From Amaurobius ferox (taxonomy: Eukaryota; Arthropoda; Arachnida; Araneae; Amaurobiidae): a DNA stretch of 64,000 nucleotides. Within the stretch, counting starts at the first letter, position 1, and each line of letters starts with the position of its first letter. The notes under the pieces are model-generated. The model was not told where the DNA came from. It worked only from the letters and a program-made list of their open reading frames with translations, and ran no database searches. Where the stretch lies: the NCBI GenBank assembly GCA_951213105.1, contig OX578144.1:86131015-86195014 (forward strand), written 5' to 3'. Both the position numbers and the translations under genes were made by a program. Positions 36,179 through 49,005 of the stretch are shown piece after piece.

Positions 36179-37344
36179 AAATACTAGCAAAATCAATGAC
36201 GGACTCCAGTTTCTTTCCCTCGACATACGATGACATATTTTATTAGATGCTGGTTGCGTGAGTGCCCAGTGAAACATAATTCAACGAGACATTCCTAACG
36301 AAGAGGTCAGCTACCAAGTGAGACGAGGAAATTAATTTACTGTAAAAAGGCAATCTTGTTATTTCGCAGATAGAAATAATTCTCAAGAGAAATCCGTCGA
36401 TGGAAATATTCCATCAGTTTGGAAACTTTTTAATATGTGGGATAATGTACTGAGAAAGGGAAATTTTTCAATATTATTGCGAGGCTTGTATTTTATTATA
36501 TTTTACTCTAATTCTGAATGTGGTTTTATAATTCTTATGGATATAAGTGTTCAAACTTTTTTAAGGTTCCTAAAATTGCTGTTCCAGGTTCCCAAAATTG
36601 GTCTACTTAGATATTTTTCTTAACTGCAATGCTGTTATCGGTGGTGGGACAAAGAATGCCTCAATGTGTCCCATCGAAATTACCGCTAAATTAGCTATAT
36701 TGTGCCAAATTTCTCGCCAAGCTGGATTGACTGACAGACAGACAGCGATGTTGTTTTTACTTAATCTTACTTTTGTCACAACCTCATTTTTGTGTTCATA
36801 ATATTAAGCCAAATTTGTCGCCAAGTGTAATTGACTAACATTAATTGATTGTGGTATTTATTATGTATGCTGTTGATCTAATCGTATGTTTTTATTTTTA
36901 TAGCAAATATTTATAAAAGCATAACTAGAAAATACTCGGAGATTGATTAGAATCGAGCATATGAAGCTTGGAAGCTGTGAAAGATTTGAAGTAGAAATTG
37001 AATTTTAAACATAATTATAAATTAGAAGCATAAAAAATTGATTTCAATATTTGAGAATCCTAATAAAAAAGAGCATATAAGATTTTAGAATTTGGATATA
37101 AAATATAACAAATTATAATAACAGAAAACAATAACGTCAAAGTAACACATTTAAATCGCAAAAACGTATTTAATATGCAGGAGGACGTTTAAATCACAAT
37201 GCATGCAAGCAAACACTATTTGATTACCTGTTTAAAAAATGTTGTTTATTTGTTATTTGTATGAAGCGTAGTGAGCATGCGCAGTTTACAAATGAGCGTT
37301 TCGTTACAGTTTGTTAACACCTGTTACAGTTACCCTGTTACAGT
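36179..37344. other. No gene seen
   Basis: No recognisable coding sequence. Two related phrases, CCAAATTTCTCGCCAAGCTGG (36706) and CCAAATTTGTCGCCAAGTGT (36809), recall R1 motifs but are too short to assign. Confidence 0.45.
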
Positions 37345-37570
37345 TTGTTAACACATTAAAACATAGTTAATAAGTGTTTATGAATTTGTTCATTTCTGTC
37401 TGTCTGTCTGTTAGTTCGCACGATAACTGCCGTAAAAATGACTTTATCAAAATGAATTTTTGGTATGTTATTGAGACGGTCTGTGGAACATGTGGGAATG
37501 TAAATGAATAATATCACCCATTTGGTTTTGGATTGAACCTGGGATGAAAAAATGAAATACATTTGTTCTG
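37345..37570 (-). repeat. R2 fragment (right end only)
   Basis: Contains the GTCTGTCTGTCTG run, TTCGCACGATAACTGCCGTA, GAGACGGTCTGTGG and TTTTGGATTGAACCTGGG. These are the right-hand blocks of R2 in reverse orientation. The left two-thirds of the family is absent. Confidence 0.75.
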
Positions 37571-37779
37571 ACGAGATTTCTTAATCTCACGTCACTTGTG
37601 TGTAAACCGTATAAAATCTGCATTATGTTTAATGTCTATATTTTTATACATATTTATATTTATTTAATTCTGCCCTGGATTGTCCTCATGTCTTATATAT
37701 GTAGATATCTAATATTTTAAATGCATTTATCTTTCTGAATTCTGTAGCCTTTAATTTAAAATTATATTTCTTGCGAACA

Positions 37780-38965
37780 CGCTCGAGGAATTTAGACCGT
37801 TATTCTCAGGGTCATTTTTCGCCTGCAAAGTCGAAAGTATATGTAGAGGTTGACGGATCTCTGCATGTCTGGGATGACGAAATAAAGTGCAAGATTTCAC
37901 TTTTAATACTTTTCTTCTGCAGCGAAGTAAACGGCTGTTGGAACTTTTGAGACCCCGCGGCGAGGGTATGATTTTAAATTTTGGATAATTTTCTATTACT
38001 TAAAATCGGAATTTAGTCTTCTTGGAGGTCCGATTTGGATCCTGAGCTTGAATTGACTCCTAGCGTATAAAAAGGGATGTTTTGGAGAACTCCTTGTGCA
38101 TTTCCCGGCCTGACTGCCTATGACTCTATGTTAGTCGTGATTGCGATTCTTGCGGTGCTCACGACGGAATGGGGGTACGACACTATGTCGATACTTGATT
38201 CTGTGAGCATGGGTGAGTGTGGCCGAAGACATCGAAGAGGATCCCTAAGTACTGCTGAGCCAGATGCTGAACATCGTAGCTGAACATCGTGGCTGAACAT
38301 CTTAGCTAAACTTCATTGCTGGTCTACGACGCACAATTTCCATTCTTTTCCCCAGCGATGATGTGTCGGAGCTAGCCCTTGTCTTACTGCCGAATCGAGA
38401 CGTTGATGCATGGGGGCACCTCAATAATGTCAAACCATAGTCAGGCCATCGCAATCTATCTGCTGATAGGTGTGCCGGCTATTCTACGGATTCGGGTATT
38501 GCTGCAGATGAGTGTGCATTTGAAATCCCTCAATGACCCCGTAAACGGAGGTAACAGTTTTGCATTTGATCCTCGTATTTGACATTCTGACCTCGAGGAG
38601 AACTTTACCATGTCAGTGAACTGTGATACATCTCCAGCACTTCCCTAAATTCATGTCACCTTAATTAAAGAATCTTAAAATATTGATTTATTTATCTGAA
38701 TTTAAACTCCTCTAGTGTAGTCGCTCCCATGTTGCCCATATCATATTTTATTTATCAATATCATAGTATTTGACATATTGTTTATTATTGTCTATTTGAA
38801 TATTGCTGCAGCTAAGAGCGAAGAGAAGCTAGTAGCATTAAGGTCCTGTGTCCAGTGGTTTCAGTTGTGCTGATAAGGATTCAGCTGAATGTTTAAATTA
38901 ATAACTCCAAATCCTAATTTTGGCATTTTAATAAAGAAGATTAATTTAACTTAATCTTGTGTGAT
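37780..38965 (+). repeat. R4 LTR-like repeat, copy 2
   Basis: Blocks match 13.06-14.11 kb in order: a TATA box at 38066, TGCATTTCCC-GCCTGACTG, GGTGCTCACGACGGAATGGG, then GTCCAGTGGTTTCAGTTGTG-CTGATAAGGATTCAGC, and finally TTTTAATAAAGAAG (polyadenylation-like, about 38927-38940). The match is mosaic and perhaps 65-75% where alignable by eye. The region 38262-38310 carries a small tandem repeat of GCTGAACATCGT. A TATA box about 0.85 kb before a polyadenylation signal would suit a solo LTR. No flanking pol sequence or short target duplication was found. Confidence 0.45.
38066..38074 (+). promoter_or_regulatory. TATA box, TATAAAAAG
   Basis: A strong TATA-type match at the start of the GC-richer part of R4 copy 2. 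The R4 copy at 13 kb has GGATAAAAAC at the equivalent place (about 13320), so the element seems to be a shared core promoter of this family. There is no experimental evidence for a start site. Confidence 0.4.
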
Positions 38966-38989
38966 TTTTCCGAGTTAACTGTATCTCTT

Positions 38990-39130
38990 GAATTGTACTT
39001 ATAATTGTGTTTTCAGCTGATGATGAGACCTTACAAGGTAAGGGTTCTTGTATAAATTACATTTGGAATTTTGTGCAGGTCATCCAGATGTTTACTCCTG
39101 GACGGGAGTGTTTCGAACTTAGAACCTGAG
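38990..39130 (+). other. R4 downstream leader with possible 21-nt micro-exon
   Basis: TTGTGTTTTCAG / CTGATGATGAGACCTTACAAG / GTAAGG gives a splice acceptor, 21 nt and a splice donor, followed about 50 bp later by another acceptor-like ATTTTGTGCAG / GTCATCC. The equivalent region at 14.15-14.27 kb shares the sequence but has lost the donor GT (CAAGATAAGG). Splicing is inferred only from consensus matches. Confidence 0.25.
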
Positions 39131-39284
39131 CTGTTATGAAATAGCAATATCACGGCTTTGCATCCTTTTATCTTCGCATATTTAATTATCCTATTACTCA
39201 CGAGAGTTTCATAATATGAATGTATATGCGTTTAAACGGCCCTTCGCGACATTTAGTGCTCTGAGCGTTACGGCAATTGGTACA

Positions 39285-40036
39285 GTGTTTCGGTACGACC
39301 CCTATAGGACCGAATTTTTCAAACATTTTTAAGAAAATTTAAAATTCACAAATTGTTTCGAAAATTTTAGGAAATATTCAACATGTTCCATAAAATACAT
39401 AAAAAAATTCAGCAAAATATGTTCGGTAGTCTTTTAAATAAAAATTAAAATAATAATTAAACCCATATAATATGAAGAGATCAAGTGACACACTTCCAAA
39501 TAAAATATGGCATCCGTCTTTTTTCCAAGAGTAAAAATCGTGATTTTTAAAGTTCTTTAAATTTAGATTTAGTGTTTCAACTGCCCTAAAACTGCTTTAC
39601 TTTTTATTTTTGTCTGTGCATATATATACTGCGCCAAAGCAATTACAATATTTTTAAGTCTGAATGATCATCAAACTTATTTCATCAACGAAGCCTAATT
39701 TTAACGTATGCGTAATATAAAAACATCAAGCTGTAAAATGAGTCGAATAAGAATTATTGAATTTTTTAACGCAAAATTATTTTGTTCTGCAGTCTGGAAT
39801 GTAGCTTATATGCTTGATTTTATATGGAGAAACAGACGATTTCATTGCACTGCGTTTTTTGATGAAGTTTTATGCATGGAGCTAGAAAGTAAGATTTTAA
39901 GATTTTAAGTTAAATAAATTACTGTAGTATTGTGATAATCTTTTAAATATCACCACTGAATATATCACATTTTAGAGATGTTTAAATAAAATTGTATTGC
40001 TGTTGGAAAATATTTCATAATCAATGATTTATGCAT
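39285..40036 (-). repeat. R2 dispersed repeat, copy 3 (right end missing)
   Basis: Runs in reverse from CCCCTATAGGACCGAATTTT to ATTTCATAATCAATGATTTA. It contains TTAGTGTTTCAACTGCCCTA and GGAGATGTTTAAATAAAATTG-type blocks. The GACA-containing right end is absent, so it stops in the block near CCTATAGG. Confidence 0.8.
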
Positions 40037-40542
40037 GATTGATATTTCTTGTTTTAAAATTATGATTATGCAAATTAGCACACAATTCTACGTATGTATG
40101 CAAAATATCATCTTCCTATCTTTGTAGTTTCGATTAAAAGCAATGTCAAAATTCAGATGAATGTTGATTTCCCTATCTTACGAATCTTGAATTGACTTCT
40201 ATTTGTTTGTCCATAATTATGCACTTCCAGCACATTTTTATCAACTATTTGTGTTTAAACACGTAGCAACTATCTGCAAGTACAATAGTTCTATAGTATT
40301 TAAAAGAAGTTCGTAGTAAGAGCATTATTTAAATAATTTCTACCGATGTTGGAATATTTTAAACTTGTCTAACAGCTACACTTGTCTCACAGCTATAACA
40401 CTGACCACTGAAAAAGAAAAAGAAAAGTCACGAAAGGACTATACTAAACTAATAAACCTAACTACATATATAGCTGTTTAAATTAATCATAATTATGTTT
40501 ATGATGGTTGCGTAAGTTCTCTAATTATCGGAAAGAGTAATA

Positions 40543-41765
40543 AAACATCTGATGTGGGCAGCACATGAATTTCCTTATATAATGTAATGAATTTACTCCT
40601 TTTACAATCACAAAAACAATGTATAAGATCCACGGTACTGTTTTTTTTAACGTTTTAACGTTGAAGTGTACATTTGGCGATTTTCCGAATGGCAACATTT
40701 AAAGATATTTCAGAGTACCGAATAAACTTATATTTCGCGCAACTCTATATAAACAATTGTCAATATTGATAGCATCGTCAATAAGTTATATAATTCATAT
40801 ATTAAAATATTTTAATAATTAATACATCAATTAGACGTCATTTTCATTAATTTAGAGTAATTTTTGCAATTTTGAAGATATTTTCGTCAATTTGGCAACA
40901 TTTAAAAAGTCAGCACGTTGGAGGCATTCCAACAAATTCATCACCAAGATTTTGCCAAACGTTACAGGTGGAAAAATAGGTTTTCCTTATAGTAAATTCT
41001 TATATTCTTTCCAATATATTGAATTTTCGTCAATTAGTCGTCATTTTCACTTGATTTAGAGTCATTTTTATCAATTTGGCGACAATATCGTTAATTTGGC
41101 AACATTTAAAAAATTTGCCAATTTGGCGACATTCCGCCAAATTCGTTTCCAAAACCTCGCTAAGCGTTATGGACAGAGAAAGTTATTCTTATAGCAGATA
41201 AAGGAATGTTGGCTTTCAATTACAAAAGTATTACCCAAAGTACATTTTCTCATAAATGGAACGTGCTAGATCCACGAGAATGATGTCACCAAATTTATAG
41301 CATGCTATTACATATGAAAAGTGAACGTATCTCACAATAGTTAATATTTTTTTTCTATTTTATGGATTTTATGATTAATTTATTTGAAAAACGTGCAATA
41401 TCTCGAGAACGGTTTATGCTACAGTTTTAAGGTTTGTGTGAATCGTTTTGTAATAAAAAATTACGTAAGATATGTGACTATTTGTGTAACGTTATTAAAT
41501 ATTTTGATTTTTTGAAGATTTTTTCAAAATTTAACACAAAAATATAGGTGTGTCCTGAACATTCGACTACGTTTAAAAACAATGGGCTTCCAGTATTCAC
41601 GGATTGTAATTTTTGAACCAAATTTCGTTCGAATCGTTCCAATGTTAGGGCGATATCGTCTCCAAACACACACACACAGATATCACCTCAAAAATGTTTG
41701 ATTCGTATTCGGTAATGCTTGAAACGTGCTCTCCAGTCGAAACCCCGAATTCAAATTTCCGACCC
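40543..41765 (+). repeat. R1 dispersed repeat, copy E
   Basis: The left terminus AACATCTGATGTGGGCAGCA (40543) is followed by two TTGGCGA-type blocks (near 40850 and 41040), CACGAGAATGATGTCACC, AATATCTCGAGAACGGTTTA, the CCAAATTTCGTTCGAATCG block and a very short CA tract (41668-41678). The terminal hairpin is missing after TTTCCGACCCG (about 41765), so the right end is truncated. Confidence 0.8.
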
Positions 41766-43010
41766 GAAGACATGTTCATTTAGTTTCTTGCTTTGCACGC
41801 TTGCGCATTGCGTTGCCAAATAGCATTATTGCTAAAATAGCTTTGTTACATTTGGATTGTCAGTGCATCAATCACATGGTAATTCTATTGTATACACTCA
41901 TTAGGTCTTCGAAGATTCCAATGATGTCTTTAAAATGAAATTTCTCTAACCTGTTACTTTAAACTCATATGAGAATTTTTGAAACATATATCAATGTTCT
42001 GTTTTGTTCCTTTAGTTAATTGCACTTCTGAAATGATGTCTGCAATTATACATAGCAAAATAGATTGGGATTAAAAGATTTTTCTCCAGAGAATTTTTTT
42101 TAAATAAGAATATAATGATAGTTCAACCCAGATAGCATGCTAATATTGGGGTCTGTTTTTAAAATTTATAAATATTGATACAATAAAATTCAATGAATTT
42201 ACATAGCAAACAAGAATGATGCCTTTCTACTATTATGATATTTTAAACCGAACAGTGGGGGATTGATGGATTGGGATGGCTCCCAATGCTCCTTTCAAGA
42301 AGATATATCCCAGGGAGCGAATTCATTCCCCTGAGACGATAATACACTCCTCTTTCCAGATATTTCATGTTACCTAGCCACATGTTAATACATTAGGATT
42401 ATAAGGAACTGAAAGTTTTGTTTCATCAAGAAAGTCAAACAGCACAATGTGCATTAATAACTAAATGGATTATTTCCTACGGTGTATTGCTGTATATTTT
42501 ATGTAAGTACTAAACCGTTTATATATGATTCAACTTATTTAGTTTGTACTTGAAATGTTTAAAATTGCAATTACTACATATATAGTAATCACTTCCATAT
42601 ATATGTAAATATCCTAGTTATAATTATTATGGAAATTTTCCCATCTAAAGTTTAATTCACTCCTGGCTTTTAAAAAAGCTCTTGAAAAAACGTTGCCAGC
42701 TGCAAGGTTAACCGAGTCTTGAAGACACACGAAATATTTTTATAATTAGGCTAGGATATTACAGTTTAGCAGAGCAGTTTCAGTTTGTAATCTATTCTAA
42801 ATATATTGCTTTTAAAAACAAGAGAAATATTGTATAAATTAACCATCATGAACTGTATTCCACCACCATAAGTGGATATTTTAAAACAAATGATTTCGAT
42901 GAAAATGAACAAAAATACCAGTACTTAAGTACATTTTCAGGATCCTACCCATATTCGTTATGTCATGTCGCATTTCTGCGCCATGAGCCTTTTCTTATTT
43001 TCGAGGAGAG
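41766..43010. other. No gene seen
   Basis: AT-rich without recognisable features. Confidence 0.45.
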
Positions 43011-44365
43011 AAATATTCTTTTTCCGTCCGTGCCTGTGCTGTGTTTTTTTGCTAAGACTTGTTTCTATTGAAATCGCACTGAAAAGCGAGTTTCGTCGAG
43101 AATTCGTTGAGAATGTCTAGGTTTTACGTCTGGCCGAGATGCGTGACGTGTGATCGGCTGTTACTAGGAGAAGCGCGCCTGTCCAATCAGGAAGAGGCGC
43201 AGGGAGAAATCTTCGGCGGTGACCTCGTGAGACGGAGCAGTTTGGAGCTGGAAATTCCGACTGAAAGGTCGCATCGAAATTTTTGTCTTGTGAAAAGACA
43301 AAAGGGTTTTGGCCAAAATGGCTAAGCTGGCGGAATTGGGCTTTTGTTTCTAAGGGAAACCGCCCTGCCCTTCTGGAGTTGAATGGAGAAGAACCTGGAA
43401 GTTTCGGCAATTCATTTTCATCATTTCTAAATTTATTTTTCTTTATTCCAGGAGTCCTGTTTTCGATGGCTGGTGATGAGTTTTGTTCGCGAGGGTTCGG
43501 CTTACTTGCCATGTTTGAATGATGTCCGGTCATCTAAATTTTGGACATTTTCCCTCAACAGTCCACCTTTGGAAACGCTTTGATTCTACCTCAGACCGTG
43601 TTATCCTGAATAGGACATTCTTCGTATTGTAAAATTGCTCTACCGCTCAGGTAAAATTTCTTTCTCGGAACCAGAAGTTCCGTTGCATCACAGGCACAGG
43701 TGAATACAATTTAATTGATATTAAATGGCTCAGATTTGAAATAACTTTATGTTGAGTTGATTTTCATAATTAAAGAAATCATATGCTTGATGAATAAGTT
43801 AAATATTGTTTGCTATATAATTTTGACCAGAGCATAAAAGTAAGCATGTTAATTGATAAAGTGAAGCTCTGAGTTCTATAAGTGATAATTTGAAATATAA
43901 TATACATTTAGTCCCTTTGAAAATCTTAAAAATAAATATTATTTTGTGTGATAAATGAGCCTGTTTATTTGTGTATGCCTTCATGTTTTACTCATTGTAC
44001 ATCATTTAGGATTTAATTCTCCTAAACTGGGAATCTCTTCTAAAATTGAACCTGGTGTTTATTTTGGTAATTATGATGAAATTAAATGTGTTAATTGCAG
44101 TTGCTTTTGGTATATTAAAATTACGATCACTGGCCTGTGTGTAGTGGAATCAGTGCATGCATTTTGGTACTGAAACCGCTCCCACAGTTAATAAGAAAAG
44201 CTGCAAGGTGCATTTATTTTTATGGAGAGAAAACAGTAATTCCTGTGAGATTAATTTATATATTTTGCATAATTTGCTAATGCTAAACATAGTGCTTAAT
44301 TCTGTGAAATTTTGTTCTGCACATAAAGAGTGTTTCCAAAGGTCAATTAACTTAATTGGATTGTA
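43011..44365 (+). other. GC-richer island followed by AT-rich leader; possibly a diverged R4 relative
   Basis: 43080-43530 is GC-richer than its surroundings and contains a CCAATCAG box (43180) and open frames on both strands (72-138 codons) without recognisable domains. A T-rich stretch with TTCTTTATTCCAG (43439-43451) looks like a splice acceptor. Further on, AAATAAATATTATTTTGTGTG and a CATCATTTAGGATTTAATTC stretch weakly resemble the R4 end and leader. It could be an R4-type LTR region, an untranslated first exon of a host gene, or neither. Confidence 0.2.
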
Positions 44366-45040
44366 AGAGAATTATTCACAGGATGATGTAGCAGAAATAA
44401 AATATTTTTCACGAAAATATATATTAAAAGATATCCTAAAATACGTTATTTTGATAATACAAAAACTGATGATTGATCATGAAAAGTATTTCGATTTTGA
44501 TTACCAAAATTATCAACTTTACCAATTATTCATTATTTTTGCTTTATAATTAATGATGCCATAAAAGTAAACTATTGTGAAAGAGTCCTGAATTTCTAAA
44601 CATTTTTAAGGTTTTCCACTTTTAAAGCATCCCTATAAAACACTTTTTCAGTGAGGTCTGTATGTACATCTATGAATCTGGCTAAAATATATCTCAAACA
44701 GGTGAACTAAATTGGCTGAATTGGCTAAATTGATGATATTAGTTGAGTAGAACGAATACTCGGCGATTACCGGAATTTATTAGGCAAACCTTTATATAAA
44801 ATTACAGCGGAACTCACAGCAATTTCTCAAAAATATAACGGTGTACTAATACGCATGTTTAGAACAAAAAAAAAATCCCTGCTGTGACATCACGACTACA
44901 GAGAACGTACTCCACCTTCGCATACGCCACCTATATGAAAACCGTATGAGACCTGCAGCAAGAATCACAGCCCCATATAGAACACTTGTAACTCAGTCTG
45001 ACATATGGCAGTCATGTTGAATCAAAATGAGGAACCGCTT
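44366..45040. other. No gene seen
   Basis: AT-rich, then a GC-richer stretch (44870-45040) leading into the 31-bp repeat. No frames of note. Confidence 0.4.
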
Positions 45041-45043
45041 GCT

Positions 45044-45170
45044 GACACGAAGTGAGAGGCAGCACCACCGATAATTACCGATGTGAGAAGCAGCACCACC
45101 GATAATTACCGAAGTGAGAATCAGCACCACCGATAATTACCGAAGTGAGAATCAGCACCACCACTAAATC
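45044..45170 (+). repeat. 31-bp tandem repeat, 3 full and 2 partial units
   Basis: The unit AGCACCACCGATAATTACCGA-GTGAGAA-C starts at 45061, 45092 and 45123, and a partial unit follows at 45154. Units differ at only a few positions. A preceding partial (CACGAAGTGAGAGGC) gives the left edge. Confidence 0.9.
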
Positions 45171-47294
45171 TTGCTGACATCAGCGGCAGGAACCAGTTTG
45201 AGTGAACATCTCGCCGATAGCAGCGACAAAACAACATTCTTGCATTTATTTCTTCTAAAATTTGTCCATTTTCTGCCTTTTATATTTTCAGTCAGGAATC
45301 TAAACTTTCATATCCCTTTCCGGAAATTCCTAGAGTAATTTACTGCCGAACAACCTCCCATTTTACTGCGAATTTATACCACAATGATTCATATCGAGTC
45401 ACTGTGCATATATTAGACTATGGTTGGTGCAAGTAAAATTCAAAATGGTGGATGCGCCACACTTTTACGTAGCAGTCTTTGCCCCAATTGCGACGTCAAT
45501 ATGTCGGAGAACTAACTGTCTTGTGAAAATTTATCACTGCATTGTGAGAATTAGCTCCCCGCTCGCTTTTCCACTCTTGGTTGATTTCAAATTCACAACT
45601 TATATAGACCCCCCGCCCCACTTTTAACATAATTCAGATAAAATTCATAGAAATTTCAAAATTAGAATCAGTAAAAATATTTTCTTTTTATTAGAATTCG
45701 AAGATATCACTTCGCATTCATTCTAAAAATCATAATCGTGTGAATTTTCAATTCTCGATTGCGAGAAATTAAAAAAATAAATAACTTAAAATATGCATAT
45801 TTCAGTGTATATTTTAATTTAAATTCTTATTGCTTACGGAATTTGGTTCAAAGCTCGATAAAAAGAACATTACTCTATCTTTTCAGTAGTGTTAAGATGA
45901 AAACTATTTAGTACGATTTTAGATCGTTAAAGAACAGGTTTGTATGAAAATTGCTCATAATTGCGCTTTAGCATAAAATGACTAAAATACTAATTAGAAT
46001 ATGAAAAAAAAATCACTCCAAGCTATCTTAGAGCCTGAGCTGCAGTATCACGTTATCAAAATTCTTAGCTTTGCGACGCTTACATATTTCATACGAGATG
46101 TACCAACGAACAAATAAACATACATCTTATTTTATTATGTTAGATAAACGTCAGAAGTCTATAGGTTAATATGGAAGTCAGGGCATTAAAAATCCTCAAT
46201 TTTTATGGTTTTTATCAAAAATCCATCGGTATTACTGTAATATTCATTGTAAAAGTAATATTTTATATGAAAGCAAATGACATCATTTTCAAAACGTTGG
46301 CATGCGCCGTTCTCAAGATGGTGATTTATATCATAATTTTTTTTTTAAATTTAAATATATTTTTATATTATCAATTGGATGAAGTCACCTTGAGGACAAT
46401 AATTAAAAAATAAATATAAGCCTTATAATCATATTATTGGCGGGTGATTAACGCGCTTTAATTCTTTACCTGTTGGAAATAAATGGACAATTTAAATTGC
46501 AAAAATATTGAATGTAAGGTAGGAAATAAGAATACGTTAATGAAATAGTCCACCTATTAATTTTCAAGAAGTTACACTTTTTAAATATTTATACGACCCA
46601 CTTAGACAAAATTGGTTAATCAGAAAATTATTATTTTTAATGCAACAAGACCATTAAAAAACCACATATCTGTATATTTAAAATCAACTGAATTATGACA
46701 AAGGAAAAAATTTGACTTATGCCACTTTTCCGACCCATGTGAAAGGCGGAATTTCATCAGTGAAAATTGGGATCATAAACAAATTGACGATGGAAATTGT
46801 TTAGATTAAAAATACGTTAATATGTGTCAAATGTTTTTATCATAAATGCATCTAAATCAAGCATTACACGGAGATCATATAAAGCAGTGGTACTCACTAC
46901 GCGGTTGGGTATCCTATGTATTATCATCCAGTTTTATATTTTTTGCTACATGTCACAAATTTACATTTCTAATTTCATATATGGTCCCCATTCGCAATGT
47001 TTAATTTTCAATTAAAAATAACTCGCTCAATTTTAAAGATACAGATATGCGGTTTTTTTAATGATCTTGTTGCAATAAAAATAACAATTTTCTGATTGAC
47101 CAAATTTGTCTCAGGGAGTCGTATAAACAGTTAAAAAGAGTAACTTTTTGAAAATTAAAGGGAGAACTATTTCATTAACGTAGTCTTATTTCCTTCCTTA
47201 CTTTCAACATTTTTGCAATTTGCATTGCCCTCTTATCGCCAACAGGTAAAGGATTAAAGCGTGTTTTAATCTTTTTGGGACACCCTGTATATAT
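45171..47294. other. No gene seen
   Basis: AT-rich, only short chance frames. GGGACACCCTGTATATATGT at 47277-47296, just before the mariner-type relic, resembles the ends of other arthropod elements. Confidence 0.4.
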
Positions 47295-47296
47295 GT

Positions 47297-47455
47297 ACAG
47301 AGTGGTTAGATTAAGGTATCTCCGTTTAGAGAACTGTAGAGAAGAAATCAGTGGTCATAGGAACGTCAAATCTGCGTGTTATGCATACCAGAACATGGGG
47401 AAACGAATGACGCAATACAAATGAGTTTTAAAAATGACCGATAGAGGGAGTGTGG
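47297..47455 (+). repeat. Left long terminal inverted repeat
   Basis: Pairs with 48842-49005 with scattered mismatches and small indels. The blocks GGTGGTTA-type start, GTCATAGGAACGTCAAATC, GGGGAAACGAATGACG and ATGACCGATAG are conserved in order. Confidence 0.85.
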
Positions 47456-47592
47456 CATCAACAAAAGAAGAAATTTCGCTTTATGCAAACTGTTTAAACA
47501 CAATTTGTTATAGAAATACGTTCAAAACTTTGTAGAAACATTCGACGATCGCTATGGGACTCTCATTTCCTGTCCGTGCTTAATTATTAAAG

Positions 47593-48650
47593 TTGTTTTA
47601 CAAAAATGACGAAAAAACTGTTGGCACTCTTCGCGAGTTCAGACGTTTGAAATCATTGCGTACATGTACTCTGACAGTATGGAGACTGGAGAAGGTTCAA
47701 CGCTTCGAGGAGACTGGAAGCTTTTCAGTTCGACAAGGAGGAGGGCGAAAATACGTGATAACACAAGTGGTTGAAGAGTTTGCAACGGCTGTTGTTGATC
47801 AGACCAGTCACAATGAGGCAGGAATCGGTAGTGCTCGAGCTGTAGCAAGATAAATGGATTTGCCGTGCATAACAGTACGGAAATGTTTGCATGAAATTAT
47901 ATAAATGCATCCATATAAGGTCTAGCGTCACCAATCGTTACAGATATCAGTGAAACGTTTGCTTTGGCATTCCTTGCACGCATGCAGTTAGACGCCAACT
48001 GGTCCTGAAACATCTTGTGAAGTGCTGGGGTGCATTTTTCTCTGTGAGGAGCAGTAAACACCCAAAACAGTCTCATATGGATATAGAAAATCCGCTCGAG
48101 TTTCAACAGATCCTCATACATTCTCCAAAATTAACCGTTTGGATTTGGTTTACATCAACATTTCTGATTGGTTCCTTCTTTGTTTTAAGAAATCCATCCA
48201 TAGGAACCAAAGGCCTGTTCAGTTACTGCACAGCGTTATAGGAACATATTGCAGAATGTCGTTATTTCTCATCTTACAACGAGGATGCTTCAGCTTTACC
48301 ATATTCCAACGAGATGGAGCATCCCCCCACACTGGCCGTCCTATTCAAGAATTGTTGCGACTACATTTTACAGAAAATCGAGTAATCAGTCTCGCATTCC
48401 CATCTTTATGGCCACCCTGTTCACCAGATCTGAACCCTTGTAACTTTTGGCTGTGGGATTAAATGAAAAGCATGGTTTATCTAGGAGATAATCGTAATCT
48501 TGCTGGTTTGAAGAATAGCGTTATTTTGCACACGAGCAACACCACAACAGATCAATTACGTGTAACTGTCGAACACGCTGTCAGACAGTACCAGTTGTTG
48601 CTTCTTCAACACAGTAGACACATTGAACACTGCCAATGACTTGTCATTCT
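47593..48650 (+). pseudogene. Mariner-type transposase, multiply broken
   Basis: The N-terminal part (47593-47853) is open and includes a helix-turn-helix-like segment and VQRFEETGSFSVRQGGGRKY, typical of a mariner-like group known from arthropods. After a stop near 47853 come ETFALAFLAR, then a position where family members have T-D-E-A-H-F but this copy reads SAGVHFSL, so the first catalytic Asp is lost. Next comes ENPLEFQQI, then QRDGASPH with the second Asp kept, and WPPCSPDLNPCNFWLWD, where the third catalytic position is Asn instead of Asp. 42 residues lie between the second and third positions. Several stops and frameshifts separate these pieces, and the end is near RHIEHCQ (about 48640). 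Dead. Confidence 0.8.
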
Positions 48651-48841
48651 ACAGCCTTCTTCCCTTCTGCGTTCCATGAGTAACATGTTCTAGACGTATT
48701 AATTAAATTAGCATTTGGGTATTTATGACTATTATCAGCATCTATCGCACGCTTAAACTACTTACAATTCGTAACTAATATGCATCACGACTGCGAAACC
48801 GTTTCATTGAATTACATTTTCACTAGGGACTGTCCGTAGTG

Positions 48842-49005
48842 CCATCTTCTCCCCTATCGGTCATTTTTTCAGCTAATATTATTTTACGTCATTCGTTTCC
48901 CCGTATTCTGAAATGTACACTACGTGGATTTGGCGTTCTTGTGACCACCTGCTTTTCTCTATAGTGCTTGCTCTGAACATGGGTACTTTAATTTGAACCA
49001 CCTGG
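48842..49005 (-). repeat. Right long terminal inverted repeat
   Basis: Inverted partner of 47297-47455, ending at GAACCACCTGG before TA. Just outside, ATATTTGGAACGCCTTTAG-TTTATCTTGAAAATT occurs twice (about 49010 and 49150), a flanking duplication of about 140 bp. Confidence 0.85.

Noticed and set aside
43117..43533. A 138-codon minus-strand frame in the GC-richer island, overlapping plus-strand frames
   Set aside because: No recognisable domain, overlapping frames on both strands, and GC-rich sequence has fewer stops by chance. It could be an untranslated exon, but the protein reading is unsupported.
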